Source: Ottelia alismoides
Lineage: Eukaryota > Streptophyta > Magnoliopsida > Alismatales > Hydrocharitaceae
NCBI GenBank assembly: GCA_037367405.1
Contig: JAZKJV010002325.1
Coordinates: 1 to 64,000, forward strand
Reading direction: 5' to 3'
DNA length: 64,000 nucleotides
The notes below the pieces were generated by a model. The model was given only the letters and a program-made list of their open reading frames with translations, was not told the origin of the DNA and did no database searches. Position numbers and translations under genes: made by a program. Position 1 is the stretch's first letter. The number at the start of each line of letters is the position of its first letter. Below are positions 47,811 through 59,390 of this stretch, piece after piece.

Positions 47811-49168
47811 TGAGGAGTCTGAGCAGACTGATCCTATTCGAGATACCTTCCCAGATGAGGCGATCCTTGCTATCGCCTCACTCCCGTGGTATGCCGATAT
47901 TGTGAACTTTCTCGTTGCTGGGAAAGTCCCACAGGATTGGCCCAGGCAGAGGCTTGGGACCTTCCTTGCGAGGGCCAAGTCCTACCACTGGGAGGATCCC
48001 ATCCTTTACCACGAAGGAGGGGATAGCGTCTGGCGTCGGTGTATTCCTCAGGAGGAACACCATAGCGTCCTCACTTACTGCCACAAGCTTGAGGCAGGAG
48101 GACATCATTCTGGGAGGAGAACGGCACAGAAAGTGCTCCAATCCGGCTTGTGGTGGCCTACCCTCTTCAAGGACTCTGATGAGTTCGTGAAGAGGTGTAC
48201 TGACTGTCAGAGGATGGGCACTTGTGGACAGCGTGATATGATGCCGATGCAGCCCATTCACTTTTGTGAGGTTTTTGACGCATGGGGCATCGATTTCATG
48301 GGTCCATTCGCTAAGAGTCAGGGATTTGAGTACATTCTGTTGGCCGTTGATTATGTGAGTCGTTGGGTGGAGGCTATCCCCGCCCGAGCCGCTGATGCGA
48401 GGACAGTTTGCAGATTTTTGAGGAAGCATATCATCACGCGGTTCGGGATTCCACGAGTTCTGATTTCTGATGGGGGGTCTCATTTCATCAACGACCAGGT
48501 AAAGGCCCTTGCTAGCGAGTTCAGTATAGACCATCGTGTTGCCACACCTTACCATCCACAGACGAATGGTCTAGCTGAGGTGTCGAATAGGGAGATCAAG
48601 ACTATTCTGCAGAAAGTCGTCCGCCCTGACCGAAAGGATTGGTCACAGCTTTTGGACTCGGTCTTGTGGGCATATAGGACGTCTTTCAAGACACCTTTGG
48701 GCACATCTCCCTTTCGCCTCGTATATGGCAAGCCGTGCCATTTACCTGTTGAGCTGAGGCACAAGTCACTTTGGGCAGTTACAGATATTTTGATGGATCC
48801 AGATGGTGTAGGAGACCAGAGGAGGGCAGAGTTAGCTGCCCTGGAGGAGCTTAGAGATGCAGCTTTCTCAAGCAGCCTACATTATAAGGAGAAAGTCAAG
48901 GAGTGGCATGATTCTCATATCAGTCACAAGCATTTTAAGATTGGACAGAGAGTATGGCTGTTTGACGCGAGGCTACGATTATTTCCAGGGAAGCTACAGA
49001 GCAAATGAAAGGGACCTTACTTGGTCAGAAAGGTACACGACAATGGTAGCATTGATATATCCGAGTTGTCTTCTGAAAATACCTTTCGAGTGAACGGCCA
49101 GCGGCTCAAGCCATTTTTAGATCATGAGCCGCGGGACGTTATTGTTGCCCCTATTCATTTTGCGTGAG
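47811..49168 (+). pseudogene. Integrase of the complete Athila element
   Basis: The zinc-binding HHCC region is at about 48075-48210 (CHKLEAGGHHSGRRTAQ ... CTDCQRMG). The catalytic core carries the D, D, E residues in GIDFMGPF (first Asp), VLISDGGSHFIN (second Asp) and NGLAEVSNREIK (Glu), all intact, from about 48280 to 48600. The C-terminal part has RTSFKTPLGTSPFRLVYGK, typical of gypsy integrases. TGA at 49006 replaces a Trp codon (TGG) seen in the family, after which the frame continues with KGPYLVRKV and FRVNGQRLKPFL to the natural stop TGA at 49166-49168. No chromodomain is present, as expected for Athila. Confidence 0.92.
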
Positions 49169-51226
49169 ATGTGGTCTCTTGACTCACATCTTTTGCATCT
49201 CACGCCTGATTTTCACTATTCCTCTGCATTGTATAGATCCAGTTGTCCATATCATTCTATTCTTTAGTCCCACATCCCTTTTCTTATCTTATGATTATGC
49301 TATACTTAAGGTGTACTTTACCGTAAGTATAGGGGGGATGTAGGACCTGCGAGTATTCTTTTCATTCGTTCTGCTCCGGTCTTGCTGCCTATACTTAGGG
49401 ATATTTTACCCTAAGTATAGGGGGGGCAGACTCTGTATCTTCTTCACTCAGATTTCCCTTCATGTACAGCTTGCTATACTTAGGATTAGTTAATCCTAAG
49501 TATAGGGGGAAACCACCGAGTCCCTCTCATTCTATTCATTTATTCGTTTCTGTACTTAGCCATTCCTTTTCACGCCCCTTTTACTAAGCACGAGTTATGT
49601 CTTCTTCATCGCTCTTGATCACTCTGAGGACATCGTTCGAGCTAAGTATAGGGGGGGTGTGTATATATTTCATATATACTTTAGCCATAACTCGTACTTT
49701 GTGTGAGTGTGTTAATAAATAAAATGGCTAAAAATCACAAAAATTAAAAAATTTCATGTACATAAACTTCTTTTATCATGCACATACATAGTTAGTGTAC
49801 AAAGTATTTTTGTAAAAATGATCCCAAAAATCTTTTGTGTAAAGCTTGTGTAAATATTTTGTATCAAAATTATGTATATAGTACAAAATTTTTCCAAAAT
49901 GTTTTGAAAATCAAAAGTTTGCAAAAATCTTGGGTAAATATTTGTAAATATCTTTTTGCAAAACTTGCACCTCATGCATCATTCATCCATGATTTCAAAA
50001 CATTTTTCAAAAATTTTGCATGATTGTAAAATATTTGTAAATAGCATCTTGTGTACATATATGTCTATAGTTTTTCCTGGATGAGAGTTGACATTTAAAA
50101 CAAGCCTGGAATTAAATTGAGAAATGAAGATTGAATAAGATCTTAATCCACTTAACTCTAAGAGGAACCTTATAGGACTTAGGGTTAAGGCTTTTCAGGT
50201 CCATAAGGACTTAATTCTTTGAGTCCACTAGGCTATGAGCATATATCATCTTGATGAGCCTAAGTAGAGCACTTAACAACACACGCATGACTGTTAGAGA
50301 CAATGGCTTGACTTGCACCTACACTTTACACATGGCTCTCCACGGATGAGGTGGTGAGGAGGCAGTTTCCTTTGGCTTGGGGTAGCATATGAGGGTAGTA
50401 CTTCTAGGCGGAACCTCTCTTCTTCTTCTAGTGAAGGAAGTGCGTCTCAACTTGGTCTAGTGGTGATGAAGGCTAAAGACAGAAGATGTGGGTTGCAATA
50501 AAGCTTCAAAAGAGGGATAGTCTACTGGCTCAAGAGGAAAATTTCTTGTATATATGCTGCACCATGTAGATATGTTGTACAGAAGTCCTTGAAAAAAATG
50601 CAAAATGCAAAAAGAACTCCAAAAAAATGGTGGGTCGGATTGAAAATTTAATAACCCCACCGGAGTGTATATAGTCAAATAAAGCAAAATCTTATGGTAT
50701 CCATGTTACATCTCATGAAGCTTGTAGCGGGAGACTTAGCTACACTGGATAAGCTTCCAAAAGTCTATACTTCTTCCCCCTCTTCTTGAGCCGGTTGCAC
50801 TTGAACTTAGAAGGGAATACCCCGCTTCTCGAGGAAAGAGTTGCTAGACCGAGGCATTAGAGTTACCAGGTTGAGGGAGGTTGTTTCTTTGTTACTTCTG
50901 AGGTGGGGAGCCACATATCACTTACACTGCATGGAAAGATTCATGGTCATTAGAGTTTGTGTATGTAGACTTGTTCTGATCTGGTTTATTGAGGAGTCTT
51001 GCCCATAGATTGGTGGAACTTAGAGGCTGTTGGGTTTTAAGCTTAAGTCCAAATAAGGTTCCGACACATTAATAATCCAAAGATCTGATCGAGCTCCATA
51101 TCCCAATTTAATAAAGGCAAGTTTAATAATCAACCTTGATCCATGTACAATCCTCTTTTTCTTTTTCTTTTTCTTTCTTTTTCACTTCTTTTTCAAATAA
51201 GTGTTTGCTAAGGGACTAGCAAAGTT
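49169..51226 (+). other. Long non-coding 3' region of the complete Athila element
   Basis: Two kilobases separate integrase from the PPT. Many Athila elements carry an env-like ORF here; this one shows no ORF longer than about 76 codons and no signal or membrane segments, so no env-like gene is present. It holds the palindromic PPT-like modules at 49300-49657, AT-rich DNA with 'tttgcaaa/ttttgtaaa' motifs (49740-50060), and a less AT-rich tract (50090-51180) conserved in the old copies at 24400-24850 and 33540-34440. Confidence 0.8.
49300..49657 (+). repeat. Array of palindromic PPT-like modules
   Basis: Four modules each end in AAGTATAGGGGG-type purine tracts. Hairpin 1: 49300-49331 with G6. 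Hairpin 2: 49389-49420, a perfect 12-bp stem CTATACTTAGGG/CCCTAAGTATAG, with G7. Hairpin 3: 49475-49506, a 15-bp stem with a 2-nt loop, with G5. Module 4: 49642-49657, GCTAAGTATA with G7 and no 5' arm. The true PPT at 51227-51239 has the same core. Confidence 0.85.
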
Positions 51227-51239
51227 AAGTATAGGGGGG
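51227..51239 (+). other. Polypurine tract (plus-strand primer)
   Basis: AAGTATAGGGGGG directly precedes the 3' LTR start TGATGAA. The older copies at 34454 and 23727 have the same position and core. Confidence 0.9.
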
Positions 51240-54200
51240 TGATGAATACCCATTCATCACTCTTTATTCTGATATTTTAGCTACAAAAACCTTTGCAAAT
51301 GCATGTAGATATATGTAAATATAAATAATTACCAAAAGCATGCATTGTGTAAAAACCTATAATTAGCATGTTTTTGAAAAAAATAAAAGAATAAAGATTA
51401 TAAAGAAAAAGAGGGAAATATTTAGAATAAATATTGAGCAACCTAACCCAAGGGAGGGCTCAGCATGGGCCTGACCGCATAAAAGCCAAAGTAGAGGGAG
51501 ATAGGGGCTCTTGTGTAAATAATTATGCAAATAAAATAAAAATATTTTCCTCACCAAAAATACAGTTGTAAATATTTGTATATAGTGATAAAAGATAAAA
51601 ACAAAACAAAAAGGTAAAAACCAAAAAGGTTAAAAATACCCTTTCATCATGTACATAGACCATGCTCCTACATTGACTTAACCTTATAAATAAATAAAGT
51701 TACTTTCAAAACTTTTTGTAAATACTCTATGTTATGTATTGTAAATAAAATAAGAAGAATCAAAACAAAAATCAAATAAAAATTACAAAATTAAAAATAT
51801 AAAAATACATTGTAGATATACCATGTATATAGATGTATGTATCTATTTATCTTACCTATGTATATAAATAATAAAAACAAAATAAAAATGCCCTTTTATT
51901 CCTTATTTTATAATGTAAATAAATAAAATATAAAATAAGGATAAAATTGTATAAAAATAATAATTAAAAATCAAAAATCAAAACACTACACATTGTATAT
52001 ATACCTATATATGGTACATACTATGTAAATACCTTATTTTTATTTCCAAAAAATAATTAAAAATCACCAAAAAATAGAAAAAAATAAAATAAAAATATTT
52101 CATGTTTTGGGTTTTTGCTGATTCGGCCCCTAGCTATGTGTATTTGTTACTTCTTGATTCAGTCACGTGGCCTTCAGCCATTGGCCCTGGGGGATGTTGA
52201 CCGCCCGGTCAACTGGCCCCCCCAGGACTACTTTCCACGGACTCGCGCACCGGACTCCTCTTCTCGGATTTTTACCCGCTCGACCCGACTCCATCTCGCC
52301 TAAACCCCGGGTCCGACTCCTTCACGTCACACCCGAGACCCCTGCCGGAGCCTTCGCATCGGGATTCGCGCGCTACATCGCCCTACCCGCGCACTTCTTT
52401 CCGGATCATCCTCACGTATAAAGCCGAGCTCCGCCGCATTCATTGGGCATCTTTGGCCATTTGCTTCATTCTCCAGTGAGCTCCAGAGAGAGAGAGAGGT
52501 GACAGCTCGCGCCTCGACCCGTTGCAGCGAGGAGAGGAGGCGAAAACCATCGATCCGGCGAAGACTCCGCCGCAGCTCCGCCGCCTGAGCGAGCTCCGAG
52601 CCTCGAGCCGAGACGACCCTTGAGGCTACGACCGGGAGCTTCCCCAGCTCCAGCACAGTCTCCTCGACCACCCAGGTAGTCCCTTAGCTCCACCTTTCCA
52701 TTCAATTTCCATTTACCCCTAAATCTCGTCGTCGCCGTGTTTCGTCGATTCCGACCACCTCACACCTCCATTCGATCATCGGAATCCATCGTCCCCTCCG
52801 CCTTCCTCCCGCGCACCTTCTCCATACCCCCATCCAACCCAGCTCGCACAGGAGCTGGGGTTCGAGCTCCTCCGTCTACCCCCCTCGCCGGAGCTCGCCC
52901 ATATCGCACCACCGGCCACCTTCACCCACCTAACCGGGGTCGAGGCACTTTGCCCTCGACCCGCGAGTCTCCTGGTTTACTTTGCAGGTGCTTCCCAGCC
53001 CATCTAAGGGCTTGGGTCATTCGGGCCAGGAGCTTCACCTCGCCGACCTCGCCGGAGCCCTCCAGGGCTTGGCTGGGTCATCGGAAACCCACCATCAGCA
53101 GCGGAGCATCATCGCGGAGCTTCTCCGATCTCCAGAGGCTGCAGGGGAGGATCCCAACGCACGCACGAGTCCGGCGAAACTCGCCGGCCAACTGTTCTTC
53201 CAGCATCTTCCCTGACCGTCCAATCGTCCTCGACCTCCAGTTCTCATCCTGACCGTCCACTTGAGGAGATCCAACCACCGTCAGATCTTGGAGAGGCGAT
53301 CCTGACCGTCCGTTGCACGAGGTTTAGCCACCGAGAGCCTCACCTGTTCCATCCCCCACGTGGCGTATCCTCGACCGTCCGATCGCTGCGAGGACCTCAG
53401 CGTTGGAGCGCCACCCATTCCCAGCCATCCATCCACCCACGTGGCGCCCATCCGTCGGCTCGACTTAATAAAGGGTAAATTACCCTTAGGCCCTTATCTT
53501 TGCGTTATTTCATATCAGTCCTGTAAATATTTAAATACGTTGTTTACTTTAGGTTAAATTGCATAGTGGACCCTGTGCTTAAGCTTGCTTGCATTTATAC
53601 CCCTGCCTATTGTGAGCCACGTGCTTCGTCACGTGTTTTGTTGGTGTATTTGCATCCTTTACCCTGGTAGTTCTGGTTGTTATGAAATGAATGAAATCTT
53701 TTTGATATTTGCATTTATGCCCCTGTGAATGGTTTAATTTCGCATGTGCGTTTATTTGTGGGTAATTTGCGACATAGTCCCCTGGACTTTTGGTACGAGT
53801 TACCAATAGGTCCTCGGGACTTGTTTTCTTTACAGCTAGGTCCCTGAGTGCCCCAGGAACGCGCTTGGCGCGTGACTTCTTGGGTTAATTGCACCTGGAC
53901 CTCCAGAACTTTGGGTATTTGCACTTTGGTCCCTGTGCACAGTGCCTTCTTGTCATTTTTGAATAAAATATCAAATCACCTCCAAATTCGATGAAAATTT
54001 GACACATGGCTCCTGCCATGGTGTAGGATTTTTGAGAATTTTTGAGGACATTTCTGAGTTTATTTGCTATTTTAAAAATTCAAAAACATACATTTTTGCT
54101 ATTGTCTAGAGTTAAAAACCCCAAAAAAATATAAACCCCCCCCAAAAAAATTCTATAAAAATTAGGTACTGTTTATTTTGTGTTCCTTGATTTTCTAGCC

Positions 54201-54885
54201 AATTTTGGCTATTTTTCACTGTTTAAAAACCATAAAAACTCAAAAACACCTAAAAATCCCTAAAAATTCTATTAAATAACCTAAAAACCCAAAAACAATA
54301 ATTTTGGTACTCAAATTTTCCTTGTTTTACCTAGTTTATAGGAAAAATACCTCCAGGCCCTTTTAAGGTCCTTAGATATTTTATCTAGGGATTTTGGGCC
54401 TGGCTAGACAGTACCTTGCATTTTTGCTACTGTTTGATTTTTAGAAAATAAAATATACATCATAAAAATTCCAAAAATTCACCAAAAACATTAAAAAACA
54501 TAAAAAATATAAAAATATTTTTGTTTGAATTTTTGCTTGACTTTTGATGCATTAAATAATTTGTTGAAGTGTGATTATCTTTCGTCTCTCTTATTTTCTT
54601 TACATCTTAAAAATCCAAAAAAAATATATAAAAATAATCAAAAACCACTAAAATCGGTTGTCTTTCATTTTATTCATTTCGACTACTTCGTAGGCCTCTC
54701 GGCCAATCCGTGCTCCTTGAGTTCGACCCTGGTGCTATACCAGGTTAATCTCATAGCAGGACTGCTTGCTTCGTGCTTGATTGATTTTATTAGTGGTTCA
54801 TTTTTCTTGATTTAGCGCATCTGAGCGACCGAGGTCGCAACGACCATTTTTGTACCTTTACCTTAGTCGTTCGGAACGCTCATCA
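51240..54885 (+). mobile_element. 3' LTR of the complete element (3646 bp)
   Basis: A near-identical partner of 37289-40925, with the same ends and promoter (W-box-like pair 52196-52213, TATAAA 52417). Differences include 'tttattctg' for 'tttatgctg', loss of 2 bases near 51377, a 1-bp deletion at about 53041 and short A/C-run indels near 54130 and 54240. Many differences are transitions. Confidence 0.95.
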
Positions 54886-55759
54886 CTAAACAATGAAATT
54901 CGTAAAAAATATAAAGAAGTTTTTGAAAAATAAAAAATATATATGTTGCATTTCATTAGTTATTTTTTAACTCCAGAAATTGAAAAACCTAAAAATTACA
55001 AAAGAACATCTTTAAAATTGAAAAACCTCAAACAATCCTTATAAAAAACTATAAAATTCTCCAAAATTCAAAAAATTATATTTTACTTTTTATATTTTTC
55101 TCTATATTATTTTTAAGTTAAAATTAAATTGGAGCAATTTTGATACGATTTACTATTTTTCGTCACCAATTTAATTCGATCTACTTAATTAAACAATGAT
55201 TTAGGGTATTTTTGGATTTAAAAATATATAAAAATTTGCAAAATTATCTAAAAAACCGCAAAATCGTAAAAAAGTCAAAACCAAAAACTATTTATTTTTG
55301 TATTAATTTGATATTTTTAGTTATATTTTTATTTCCCTTATCTATTATTGTATATATACTCTATATATAGCTCTATGTTATCTTTAATAAAAAGAAAATA
55401 TAAAAATATAAAAAGAAAATATAAAAACAGAAAATTTTAAAAATCATAAAAATGAAATAATATATTCAAAAATAAAAAAACCCATAAAAATACTTTTGGC
55501 TAATTAAATGAGAGACTAATTGTGCCTTGATTTTATTTAACTCTCCTGCTCTACTACGTTACTTCCAACATTCGACTCCTACTTGCTTGCCACTATACAT
55601 TCTTAATAGGGTATAATAAATTTTAACTCATACTGTTAATTTCTATATTATCTGTGAAAGTTATTTGTTGAAACAACGAGAGGATTTGAGTAGTCGCCTC
55701 ATTGATAGCGAGCTTGATTTGTTTGCCATTATTAACGACTCCTATTTTCTTAATTTTCA
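54886..55759 (+). mobile_element. Host LTR, right part
   Basis: It begins with the CTAAA duplication and continues the AT-rich block of the LTR started at 34466. It contains ACATTCGACTCCTACTTG (55569-55586), 'gccactatacattcttaatagggtataataaattttaactc' (shared with the solo LTR at 18460) and ends CTTAATTTTCA at 55759. Joined length is about 3.69 kb. Confidence 0.75.
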
Positions 55760-57784
55760 TTAGGAGAGATCATATTACAATTATTTTAAATAAGTGCTAG
55801 GGTTGCCTTTTATTATATAATATTCTGGGAGTCCTTGGATCTCAATCGATAGAAAACACAAATCTAATGGTTCATATTGATGTGTGTTTCTTTTAATGGC
55901 TATGATTTTGTTGTTAAAAACACACAATAATTAATTTAATTTAATATATTGAATAATAATAATCAACATAAAATAATTCGAAGTAAATCAATCCACCATC
56001 GAGAAATAGGAAGGAGGCAAGCCTCCTTCCATAAGAAGTGGGTACTACCATCAATTTCACTTGGGAATTGGTGGCCTTCCACCCTCCTCTTTATGAAGGT
56101 GGCATGTCACTCCTACTTCATGATATTGCATTATCTCATGATTCTCTCCAAATTTTACAACAACTTTTGTTGCAAATAATTCCATAAAAATAATTTCAAT
56201 TTATTTTATGAACATTTCATTCATGCCATTGAAAATTTGTGAATCACTTTCACAACCCAAAATAAAATGTAAATTACATTTTCAGTTAATTATCCAATTT
56301 GAATCCAATTCAGATTTATAAATATATATGATTAATATGGATAGTTTTATCCACATTATTTATATACATGATAATTAAATAATATTTAGTCATCTTGGTT
56401 GTCCATTCACATGTGCCCAAATAATATGAATCATATTCACATTATTTACATACTTTGATAATTAAATCATGGTTAATTATCTTACATAACTCTCCTTATA
56501 TGTGCAAATAATATGAATCAAATCCATATTATTCATGATAATTAAATCAAATTTAATTATCCATTTCTCAATTCTTGGATACATTATTAACAATGAAATT
56601 ATCCTTGAACTCTTTTGTGGATAATGTGGGTTCTCTGCGGATACATGGAGATAAGGACACAGGGATTACATTCCACATATAATGACTTGGATGTTGAGAT
56701 CATATCTCAAAACAAAATCTTGAGGACCTCTCATAAATGTTTATTAAATCAAAACCATAAATATAATCTTTTCATTGCATATAAATCACATTCATATCAC
56801 TATCCAACATTTGGACCAAGATTAGATTACTTCTCTATTGAGAGGAATCACTAAAATCCAAACTTGTTTCATTACCCCTAGGAATTGAAGAGTCATGGTT
56901 ATAAAATCATTTTTGATTAAATCATCCTCAAGTATTCTTAATACTCGTACATCCTGCATATTGGAAAACCTAGATTACACCTAAAGTTATAGATATCATC
57001 TAGAATTCTTATTCATTGTTTTATCATTAAGTTTCTCTTTTTATCATTGCGAGTTGGTATCAATCATATACTTTCCAAAAGCATATATCATACCTAGGTG
57101 TTGATCGTAAACTTTCCAAAAGCATATATCAAACCTTACAAATTCAGTCAAGCTTCCAAAGCAAGACGACCATGCAGATAATTTGATCCAATATCTCATG
57201 AGTGAGCAGATGTCTTTTGGTCCAGTAATGAACCTGTATGATCCCTTTGAGAGATCGTATTACTCACATGCTCTTGTATGCACACTAGCGTGCCATTGTA
57301 TAGACCTTGATTCGACCGTCAACCTATCGGTCTACCAAATGTACATACTCAGACATATAGTAATACATATGTCTTCGGTCAGAGGACGCGTGCCTATATC
57401 ATGTCAACATACGATATAGATCTTTGATTATCTCGACTTTGATAAGTGAACTCTTTGATCTAACTAATCTAACAACTCTAAATATCTATTCCCATGCAGA
57501 GGACCCACATCAAGAGGTCTATCAGATATCAACCAAAAAAAGAAAGGATTGCCATCTCCTACATAGGTTGGAGATCATCTCTTAATAATCTTTTGACGAT
57601 GCTTGATGAGTCAACGATCTAACCATTTATATATTCATCTAAGCACTAGCCTCTATGATTCAACAATTGAATCAACATGTGTATGATCATTAAGATAGGT
57701 ATGGTGCATAACCCTAATTGTACTAAAGGACATATTATGCAAATTAGTTATTCTTCATTTTGGATAAATGAATGATATTTGCAA
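55760..57784 (-). mobile_element. Family-B LTR-like repeat, second copy, left part
   Basis: Collinear with 7385-9370. Shared strings include 'agggttgcc' near 55800, 'aaccgttatagatc'-type TA-rich tracts, 'gatccctttgagagatcgtattactca' (57240-57266) and 'tgtgcctatatcatg' variants. The roughly 400-bp LTR-3'-like part seen at 6990-7385 is absent. The block abuts the host Athila LTR end and is interrupted at its right by a Mutator-like element, resuming at 59746-59782. No coding sequence. Confidence 0.6.
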
Positions 57785-57793
57785 TAACATTTA
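57785..57793. repeat. 9-bp target-site duplication, left (TAACATTTA)
   Basis: Identical to 59737-59745. The family-B copy at 9340-9365 shows the uninterrupted sequence 'aataacattta', confirming the insertion point. Confidence 0.95.
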
Positions 57794-57883
57794 GGGATTT
57801 TGTCACTTGTGCCCCTCCGAAATATCGCAATATCAGTTATGCCCCTATCTTTTTGGTAATATCAGTTTTGCCCCTCACTTCTT
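57794..57883 (+). repeat. Left TIR of the Mutator-like element
   Basis: 90 bp pairing with 59647-59736. It is built of about 29-bp sub-repeats sharing CAGTT.TGCCCCT (copies near 57806, 57834, 57863 and a further one at 57894). Confidence 0.9.
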
Positions 57884-58273
57884 TCTCTGTCTTCAGTTGT
57901 GCCCTTCCGTCAGATTGACCGTCAAAAAATTGAAATAACCATAGTTTACTCAAACCATAGTGTAGTTAACAGGGGTATTATGGTCAGAATAAAATCAATT
58001 GAGGAGGAGGGTTGGGGAGAAGGTGCGAGGCTGTGGAGGAGGTACGGGCTGGTGGCAGGGGCTGGGGGAGGTGCGTGGCTGCGGGAGGAGGTCGGTTTCA
58101 CGACGTGGCTGCGGGTTGCGGTGCGGGACAGGGGGGAGGGGGAGCAAGGGGGTGGCACCGGGGAGGGGAGGAGGTGCGGGGCTGGGAGGGGCCGCAAGCC
58201 CAGGGGGAGGGGGAGCAGGGGGTGGCGGGCTGGGAGGAGGGAGGTTGGGGCGGAGCTCCTCTCCTCCTCACCC

Positions 58274-58480
58274 ATGTCGTTCTCCCCGGCTCTCATCATC
58301 GCCATCGTCATCTTCTTGTACATAGCTCTGCAGATCAGATCCACCAGAGGCTACGCGCCCATAGCCGGCATCGCCTTCCATCAGCTGCTCAATTTCCACA
58401 GGCTCTACGATTACCACACCGATCTCTTCCGCAAGCACAAGACCTTCAGGATCCTCGTCACCCCCTTCCAGAGCTATTAA
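58274..58480 (+). pseudogene. Captured cytochrome P450 fragment 1 (CYP704-like N-terminus)
   Basis: The open frame starts MSFSPALIIAIVIFLYIALQ, an N-terminal membrane anchor of the kind that fixes plant P450s in the ER. It continues with YAPIAGIAFHQLLNFHRLYD and YHTDLFRKHKTFRILVTPF, the N-terminal block of CYP86-clan enzymes and closest in my reading to CYP704 (fatty-acid omega-hydroxylases). It diverges after TPFQSY and stops at TAA 58478. Only about 68 residues of a roughly 500-residue protein are present, with no haem-binding Cys region. A second piece lies at 59203-59390, so the parent gene was split by a Dof fragment. Confidence 0.8.
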
Positions 58481-58542
58481 ATGGGCACAAGAGTTGAAGC
58501 ATGACTCGTCGAAGGTCTGGGCGCCGGGGGTAAATAACAATA

Positions 58543-58598
58543 TCATCCATATTCCCTTGGTAAATAAGAGTCATCCATATTCCCTTGGTAAATAAGAG
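58543..58598. repeat. Tandem 28-bp duplication
   Basis: Two perfect copies of a 28-bp unit (TCATCCATATTCCCTTGGTA plus 8 bases), between the P450 and Dof fragments. Confidence 0.95.
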
Positions 58599-58638
58599 GG
58601 ATGATTTGAGTCGAACGGAACGGATATGAAAGGAGAGT

Positions 58639-59150
58639 TCAGAGAAGGTAGAGAGATGGATCCATCTCCGTCCAAACCCCTCCACCTCCGTCGCCGAGAT
58701 CGACCCACTCATTCCCGGGCGGAGCAGCTGCCATTGGATCCGAGAACAGCTCCTCCTGCAGCCTCAGCTCCTCCGGATACGGATCTCCGAACCCGTACTC
58801 GATCATCGCAGCGAAGCTACCGGCCTCCTCCGGCTCCGGCATCCACATGCCGCTTGGCGGCAGGGACAACTTGCGGGCTTTGGGAGGCGGCGGAGGAGGG
58901 GAGGAGGTGGCTGCAGCCGTATCGGCAGCGGGGCGTTTGGAGGACTTGCGGCGACAGCCGCCGCTGACGGGGACGTTACGGAGGATGCCTCCGCGGGTCC
59001 AGTAGCGACGGCACGAGCGACAGAAGTGGCGGGGCTGCGAGAGGGTGTAGTGGTTGTAGTAGCAGAACTTCGTGTCCTGGGAGTCGACACCGCGGGCACT
59101 TCAGGCTCAGCTGCACCTCCTGCGGGGGCGACGCGCGGTGGCACGCCGTG
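58639..59150 (-). pseudogene. Captured Dof zinc-finger transcription factor fragment, frameshifted
   Basis: On the minus strand one frame gives QLSLKCPRC and, after a single extra base (59086), the next frame gives [20 protein letters not shown], then [20 protein letters not shown] and SGGCRRK. This is the Dof domain (CX2CX21CX2C) with all four zinc-ligand cysteines. Dof proteins are plant-specific nuclear factors binding AAAG. Downstream are a Pro/Ser-rich linker and a C-terminus ending DPSLYLL with a stop at 58639, so the 3' end of the gene seems complete. The N-terminus before the domain is short and has no convincing start. The extra base lies immediately after the second Cys codon and destroys translation of the finger. 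Confidence 0.85.
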
Positions 59151-59202
59151 AGGATCCGGCCATCGTGGTCGGGATTCGTGCGCAATGTAGACGTACCTTA
59201 TG

Positions 59203-59390
59203 GATTAAGGGATCTTTGCGGTGGACGGAACGAAGTGGCGGCAGCAGAGGAAGATGGCGAGCCACGAGTTCTCGGCGAAGTTCCTCAGGGACTTCAGCAG
59301 TTCCGTGTTCAGGAGCAACACCATCTAGCTCGCACGGATCATCTCCAAGACTGCTACTCCGGGATTCGACCGGGCGTTCGACGTGCAGGT
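59203..59390 (+). pseudogene. Captured cytochrome P450 fragment 2 (CYP704-like)
   Basis: In one frame from 59209: GIFAVDGTKWRQQRKMASHE then FSAKFLRDFSSSVFRSNTI, followed by TAG (59326) and LARIISKTATPGFD. The motif G-I-F-x-V-D-G-x-K-W-x-x-Q-R-K is the helix-C region conserved in CYP86-clan P450s, where the W and R contact the haem propionate. A TAA (59206) directly precedes it. It lies downstream of fragment 1 in the same orientation, consistent with a second exon of the same gene, with about 700 bp of other DNA in between. Confidence 0.8.

Larger units (their letters stand above)
37289..54885 (+). mobile_element. Complete Athila-type Ty3/gypsy LTR retrotransposon, 17.6 kb
   Basis: All structural parts are present in order: 5' LTR, PBS, leader, gag, protease, RT, RNase H, integrase, long non-coding 3' region, PPT and 3' LTR, flanked by near-identical pentamers. 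The lineage call rests on the RT-core motifs (FLDGYSGYNQ, MPFGLCNAPATFQRCM, FMDDFSVYGD), the tRNA-type PBS TGGCACCGTTGCCGGGGA and the large LTRs, all typical of Athila. The two LTRs differ at only a few per cent of positions by eye, mostly C/T and G/A, and have a few 1-9 bp indels. This is much less than among the neighbouring copies, so it is the youngest large insertion in the window. It is not autonomous as it stands: the reading frame has eight stops and a frameshift, and the protease active site is altered. Confidence 0.95.

Noticed and set aside
47878..48555. 225-codon open frame antisense to integrase
   Set aside because: It is the mirror of a conserved coding sequence with no domain of its own; antisense stop-free stretches are common over GC-rich codons.
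49169..51226. Possible env-like gene downstream of integrase, as in some Athila elements
   Set aside because: No open frame above about 76 codons, no signal peptide or membrane segment; old relatives of this region are also non-coding.
57899..58273. Open frame in the G-rich start of the Mutator-like element joined to the P450 fragment
   Set aside because: The sequence is low-complexity purine-rich DNA in all frames; the P450 similarity begins only at the ATG at 58274.
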